A stretch of DNA of 46,006 bases, from the NCBI GenBank assembly GCA_027038175.1, contig JALVYB010000040.1, positions 1 to 46,006 on the forward strand, written 5' to 3'. Both the position numbers and the translations under genes were made by a program. A model generated the notes under the pieces. That model was not told where the DNA came from. It ran no database searches and was given only the letters and a program-made list of their open reading frames with translations. Positions 42,789 through 46,006 of the stretch are shown here, in pieces. The DNA is from Caldifarciminota bacterium. Its GTDB lineage: Bacteria > Hydrothermota > Hydrothermia > UBA1063 > CAJXJZ01. The stretch's first letter is position 1, and each line of letters starts with the position of its first letter.

Positions 42789-43562
42789 TTACCTCCCTGT
42801 TTTCAAATAAATTACGTTACTGCTTTCTCCTATAGATAGTTCGTGATTACCAGGGTCAGTCTGATAGGCAACGTCAAACAGAAGATAATTATCCGTAACG
42901 CTCAATATCCTTATATGGGCAAAATGATTATCACGAGTCCATATCACATAGGAGTGATTTGCATAAGCATTTACACTTTCCTGGGTCCAGCCCTCATCAG
43001 GTGCCCAGTTAATATCAGATAGGTCCTGCGTTTCCCCCATATCCTGGATATACGTAGATGGGCTACATATAATCCTTGGCACACCGTTGTCATACGTAAA
43101 ATAGAAATCACCTTCGTCTCTATGAACCGGAGAGAAATCAGAAAGTGAATATCCGGACAGGCCCAGTGTATCACCTGAATAGGAGTATGCAAAAATCCGC
43201 TGGTTGTACCTTTCAGGCCTCGGTGTGTCAAAAATTGGATAAGAGGTGAGATCGCTTTCATTACCGAACTCATCCACACTGGAGAGTGCGTAATAATAAG
43301 TATTCCCGTTTGCGACATCGTGGTCAACATAGGAGGTAGAACTCACCTCGTCAATGAGTTCAAAATATCCATAAGGTTTATCGCTTTTGTAGATTCTGTA
43401 GGATACCACATGAGGATTGGAAACCTTACTCCAGAGGAGTATAACCTCATTGTCACCTGTCATAGACTCAACATCCTGTGGAGGAAGAAGCGGATAGGTA
43501 TTATGGTTACAGGATAAAAGGAATGTGACCCCTGCTATTAGAATTATTGTGAAAGGTTTCAT
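42789..43562 (-). CDS. Lipoprotein with fibronectin type III domain
   Basis: 257 residues. The lipobox 'GVTFLLSC' puts the lipidated Cys at residue 18. A fibronectin type III domain follows (about 28-105; 'PPQDVESMTGDNEVILLWSK', 'VVSYRIYKSDKPYGYFELID', 'NTYYYALSSVDEFGNESDL'). The remaining ~150 residues are beta-rich and unassigned. AGGAGG precedes the ATG. First gene of an operon running to 40355 and placed behind a sigma54-like promoter. Confidence 0.83.
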   Translation of the reverse strand: MKPFTIILIAGVTFLLSCNHNTYPLLPPQDVESMTGDNEVILLWSKVSNPHVVSYRIYKSDKPYGYFELIDEVSSTSYVDHDVANGNTYYYALSSVDEFGNESDLTSYPIFDTPRPERYNQRIFAYSYSGDTLGLSGYSLSDFSPVHRDEGDFYFTYDNGVPRIICSPSTYIQDMGETQDLSDINWAPDEGWTQESVNAYANHSYVIWTRDNHFAHIRILSVTDNYLLFDVAYQTDPGNHELSIGESSNVIYLKTGR

Positions 43563-43590
43563 TTTGCACCTCCTGTTTCACCTATTTACC

Positions 43591-43606
43591 TGCAAACAGG
43601 ATGCCA
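43591..43606 (-). promoter_or_regulatory. Sigma54-type (-24/-12) promoter of the surface-protein operon
   Basis: On the minus strand TGGCAT, 5 bases, TTGCA: the invariant GG and GC are 10 bases apart, as required by sigma54. The predicted start near 43580 gives a leader of ~18 bases with the AGGAGG site. No sigma70-like pair with correct spacing is seen here. Confidence 0.65.
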
Positions 43607-43622
43607 ATAGATTCAACCTGTG

Positions 43623-43639
43623 TGCACAAAAATTGTGCA
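43623..43639. promoter_or_regulatory. Palindromic operator candidate upstream of the sigma54-type promoter
   Basis: TGCACAA-3-TTGTGCA, perfect 7-bp arms, about 45-60 bases above the predicted start. A further half-site TGCACA is at 43655-43660. It may be an activator site. There is no T-run, so it is not a terminator. Confidence 0.45.
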
Positions 43640-43669
43640 TGTGGAGGACAATGGTGCACAGAATGGGTG

Positions 43670-44020
43670 CTAACGGCCTTTCTGCTTTCTAAAATATTCG
43701 TGTTCTTCTATTAGTTCTTTTAAAAGGTTTTCAAGTGTCCATGAAAGAGAAGTGGGAGTGGTTGTGGCAAAAATAACATCCCTCATGCCGAGTTTCTTAA
43801 ATACGGAAAGGGTGTGTTTGATACCCTCATTATCAAGGTCATGCATGAGGACAAATTTCTGCTCATGCCAGAGACTGTCCCCTGTATACTGTTCTATATT
43901 ATCAATAACTTCCTGTAATAGAATTGACCTTGCAGCATCAGAAATAGGATACAAATCAAAAGCAAGGTTCTCTTTCAATATTGCAAGTTCTGTCTCTTTA
44001 AAACCTATGAGAAGAAGCAT
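43670..44020 (-). CDS. DUF3783-like protein
   Basis: 116 residues. The segment 'FVLMHDLDNEGIKHTLSVFK' with a following 'IFATTTPTSLSWTLENLLKE' and 'LIEEHEYFRK' fits my recollection of DUF3783, a small family of unknown function, cytoplasmic. The ATG lies 6 bases after TATACT (44027-44032), again a leaderless arrangement, 28 bases behind the membrane glycosyltransferase gene. Confidence 0.65.
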   Translation of the reverse strand: MLLLIGFKETELAILKENLAFDLYPISDAARSILLQEVIDNIEQYTGDSLWHEQKFVLMHDLDNEGIKHTLSVFKKLGMRDVIFATTTPTSLSWTLENLLKELIEEHEYFRKQKGR

Positions 44021-44026
44021 ACCTTA

Positions 44027-44032
44027 AGTATA
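44027..44032 (-). promoter_or_regulatory. -10 box of the DUF3783 gene, leaderless type
   Basis: TATACT ends 6 bases before the ATG at 44020. The best -35 (TTCCCT, 18 bases up, at the end of the previous gene) is poor. Confidence 0.4.
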
Positions 44033-44048
44033 AAGCAAGAAAAAAGTA

Positions 44049-45536
44049 TCAGGGAACTCTTCTCTCAAAGAAAATCGCTCCATCCTTACATTTCATATAA
44101 GGCTTAATCCTGCCCACTTTCTCTATATCGGTATCATTTACAGAATGCCTGTAAAATCCTCTGAAGTACACTATGCTCGCTTCACCACTCTTAACCCTCT
44201 TAGCAATATTAACTACGCTATCCTGCCAGGAATTAATCGGTTTCTGGTTCCATGGATTGTATTTAAAGGGCAAAAGACGAATCTTTTTCTCAGGGTCATA
44301 CAGATAAAAGAACTCAGGCACATTCGTATAGACCACCATAGAATCAGGTACTGTATTTCTGGAATATCGTATCAAAAGAGATTTTTCCCACCTTTCATTT
44401 GTATATCCCCATCCTCTCTGACCATTTATAATGGCCGTGATACCACTATCTAAAAACACCATGAATACATAAACTATTACCCATTTCTTGCTTTTTCTAA
44501 TCTGTTCTTCAGACATAGCCCACAGGAGAAGAATGAGAATAACAACTGGAGAAAAAATACGGAAACTGGGTGGAATAAAGGCGTCAACCAATAACCTGCT
44601 GACCATCACAGAGATAAGATAAACGACAATACAACACAATAAAACCTTCTTCTTATCTGAAAATAAACTCTTTTCGCGAAGGGCTTTAAATACTGGCACG
44701 TATACAGCCAAAACTACAAGAGGTAGAAACATAACTGAAGAAATAAATGCAACCCCGTACATATTTTGCGATACAAAGGCCTTTACCGGTAAAAAATCGT
44801 AAAGAAACTGGAATAAAAAGAGTACAACGAATTCTGCATAACCTCTATAATAAAATCCTATACTTCTGTGAGCCACATGAGAAAAAACGGAAAAACCATA
44901 TAAAATATACAAAAAAACAGGTACCGCAGAAAGCAATACCAGAGCAATTGAAGAAAACATTTTCATTCCGCGTCTTTTCAAATACAACAGTGCACAAATT
45001 GTAAAAACAAGCCCTATATACCTTGTGAGAGCCATAAAAGCGAGACTTAGAGACAATAAGACCAGGTCAAAGGCCTTTATCTCTTCACGAGCGATGAGAA
45101 CATACAAAAAGAGAAGTTGAAAAGTAAAGAAAACCTCTTCCGATAAAGCCAGAGAATGTAACTCAACCAGCAGAGCGACAAACAAAGAAGATATTAATAA
45201 AGCAAAGTCTTTATGGGTTGTTATTTTTTTCACCAGCATATAGAAAAGAGAGACATTTGTTAATAACAAAATTCCATGAAAAACTCTCACCAAACTGAGT
45301 AGATTACCTTTCGAAAAAACCAAAATCGAGAGAATAAGTGGATAAAAAGGCGCAAAATGGAAGAAATATCCTTCATATCTCCGCACATTACCTTTAAAAA
45401 AATCCGCAAACCATTTTGCCATTTTAAGATAAGTGACACTATCACCCCCAAGGCCTATGGAGTGATAAGTGGAAAAATAGTAAAATAGCACGGTCAGGGT
45501 CCAGAGAAGCACCCACTCTAACTTCCTGATGTTCAT
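44049..45536 (-). CDS. Polytopic membrane protein, probable GT-C/ArnT-like glycosyltransferase
   Basis: 495 residues from ATG 45536, with about 10-12 membrane helices. The first periplasmic loop reads 'LGGDSVTYLKMAKWFADFF', carrying an Asp as in the DxD/ExD catalytic loop of GT39/GT83 enzymes. The C-terminal ~100 residues form a soluble extracytoplasmic domain ('LLIRYSRNTVPDSMVVYTNV'). Such enzymes move sugars from polyprenyl-phosphate donors onto lipids or proteins. The TTG start at 45569 lies within the -35 region, so ATG 45536 is preferred. Divergent from a sugar aminotransferase gene, which fits glycan synthesis. Confidence 0.75.
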   Translation of the reverse strand: MNIRKLEWVLLWTLTVLFYYFSTYHSIGLGGDSVTYLKMAKWFADFFKGNVRRYEGYFFHFAPFYPLILSILVFSKGNLLSLVRVFHGILLLTNVSLFYMLVKKITTHKDFALLISSLFVALLVELHSLALSEEVFFTFQLLFLYVLIAREEIKAFDLVLLSLSLAFMALTRYIGLVFTICALLYLKRRGMKMFSSIALVLLSAVPVFLYILYGFSVFSHVAHRSIGFYYRGYAEFVVLFLFQFLYDFLPVKAFVSQNMYGVAFISSVMFLPLVVLAVYVPVFKALREKSLFSDKKKVLLCCIVVYLISVMVSRLLVDAFIPPSFRIFSPVVILILLLWAMSEEQIRKSKKWVIVYVFMVFLDSGITAIINGQRGWGYTNERWEKSLLIRYSRNTVPDSMVVYTNVPEFFYLYDPEKKIRLLPFKYNPWNQKPINSWQDSVVNIAKRVKSGEASIVYFRGFYRHSVNDTDIEKVGRIKPYMKCKDGAIFFERRVP

Positions 45537-45544
45537 GAATGCAA

Positions 45545-45573
45545 ATAATAAAACTATCCTGAAAATCAATCAA
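45545..45573 (-). promoter_or_regulatory. Promoter of the membrane glycosyltransferase gene, leaderless type
   Basis: TTGATT (45568-45573), 17-base spacer, TATTAT (45545-45550), then 8 bases to ATG 45536. The leader would be 0-2 bases. Confidence 0.65.
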
Positions 45574-45591
45574 CCATAAGTATTCTACCCT

Positions 45592-45620
45592 TTGCACATC
45601 CTTTTTTCTTGCCTGATAAT
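45592..45620 (+). promoter_or_regulatory. Promoter of the DegT-family aminotransferase gene
   Basis: TTGCAC (45592-45597), 17-base spacer, GATAAT (45615-45620). The predicted leader of ~18 bases contains GGGAGG. Confidence 0.5.
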
Positions 45621-45645
45621 TGTAAACATAACCCGGGAGGATAAA

Positions 45646-46006
45646 ATGCAGGTTCCGCAAATTGATTTGAAGAGAGAGTACAACGAAATAAAGGATGAAC
45701 TCATCAAAAAGGCTGAAGAGGTACTTGCTTCAGGGTGGTACATCTTAGGTCCCCATGTTAAAGAAATAGAAGACAGGATAGCAAAATATACAGGAACAAA
45801 ATTTGCAAAAGGCGTGGCATCAGGTAGTGATGCACTTCTGCTTTCTATGATGGCTATTGGAATTAAAGAGGGAGAAGGAGTTATAACCACCCCATTTACA
45901 TTCTTTGCAACCGCAAGCGCTGTATTCCGCTTAGGTGGCACGCCTGTATTTGCTGATATTGACGAGAGAACCTTTAATATTTCTCCAGACAGTATTCTTG
46001 ACATAC
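45646..46006 (+). CDS. DegT/DnrJ/EryC1-family aminotransferase (partial, 3' end cut)
   Basis: The first ~120 residues are visible. 'QIDLKREYNEIKDELIKKAE', 'VLASGWYILGPHVKEIEDRI', 'AKYTGTKFAKGVASGSDALL' and 'GVITTPFTFFATASAVFRLG' are the standard opening of PLP-dependent sugar aminotransferases. The phosphate-binding SGSDAL is intact. These enzymes aminate nucleotide-linked keto-sugars for surface glycans. GGGAGG lies 5 bases before the ATG. The PLP-binding Lys lies outside the window. Confidence 0.92.
   Translation, partial: MQVPQIDLKREYNEIKDELIKKAEEVLASGWYILGPHVKEIEDRIAKYTGTKFAKGVASGSDALLLSMMAIGIKEGEGVITTPFTFFATASAVFRLGGTPVFADIDERTFNISPDSILDI

Overview
This is a compact, gene-dense bacterial chromosome segment, about 40% G+C by eye. 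Genes use ATG with some TTG starts, and proteins are rich in Lys, Glu and Ile. Three things point to a member of the FCB assemblage outside the well-studied Bacteroidota, for example a WOR-3/Stahlbacteria- or Hydrothermae-like lineage: a SprA-type giant outer-membrane protein, several secreted proteins with type IX-like C-terminal sorting tails, and LVIVD and DUF6600 surface proteins. That placement is inference; no rRNA gene is present. There is no phage, insertion sequence or CRISPR array, and no stretch over 300 bases lacks a gene.

Layout. 1-2445 (minus): start of a pilT-like gene, rpmF, and a 14-blade LVIVD propeller protein. 2536-3555 (plus): secreted glutamine-amidotransferase-fold protein. 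3536-4198 (minus): class I amidotransferase. 4289-12250 (plus): hutH, SPFH protein, UbiA-type prenyltransferase, phosphodiesterase, cvpA, cdd, a secreted unknown, then rbfA-truB-ribF. 12243-17099 (minus): SbcD- and SbcC/YhaN-like nuclease pair, LytR_C protein, divergent coaX. 17180-17956 (plus): outer-membrane barrel candidate. 17944-18857 (minus): ECF sigma factor and anti-sigma. 19073-23532 (minus): rplM-rpsI-rpsB-tsf-pyrH-cdaA-ybbR, one chain of mostly overlapping genes. 23592-28401 (minus): GAF-GGDEF protein and a sigma54-type two-component system. 28496-32966 (plus): secreted protein with sorting tail, then a GGDEF-STAND-TPR fusion. 32963-45536 (minus): glycosyltransferase-like membrane protein, DUF3783, a surface-protein operon behind a sigma54-like promoter, tRNA-Thr, phosphohexomutase, sprA, comEA. 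45646-end (plus): start of a DegT/DnrJ/EryC1 aminotransferase.

Expression architecture is the most coherent unusual signal. Many promoters are readable as -35/-10 boxes with exactly 17 bases between them. At several genes the -10 box lies only 6-8 bases before the ATG, implying leaderless mRNAs; other genes have short leaders with strong Shine-Dalgarno sites. All four convergent gene pairs overlap at their 3' ends. The ECF sigma gene has a classical ECF promoter in front of itself. A GG-N10-GC sigma54-type promoter with an upstream palindrome precedes the FN3/DUF6600 surface operon, while a sigma54 activator is encoded 17 kb away.

Functionally the window joins translation and ribosome maturation, nucleotide second messengers (CdaA plus two GGDEF proteins with intact I-sites), envelope stress and surface protein export. 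I found no clearly new defence or mobile system. The best candidates for new biology are the GGDEF-STAND-TPR fusion, the divergent hook-less SbcCD-like pair, and the promoter/leaderless architecture.
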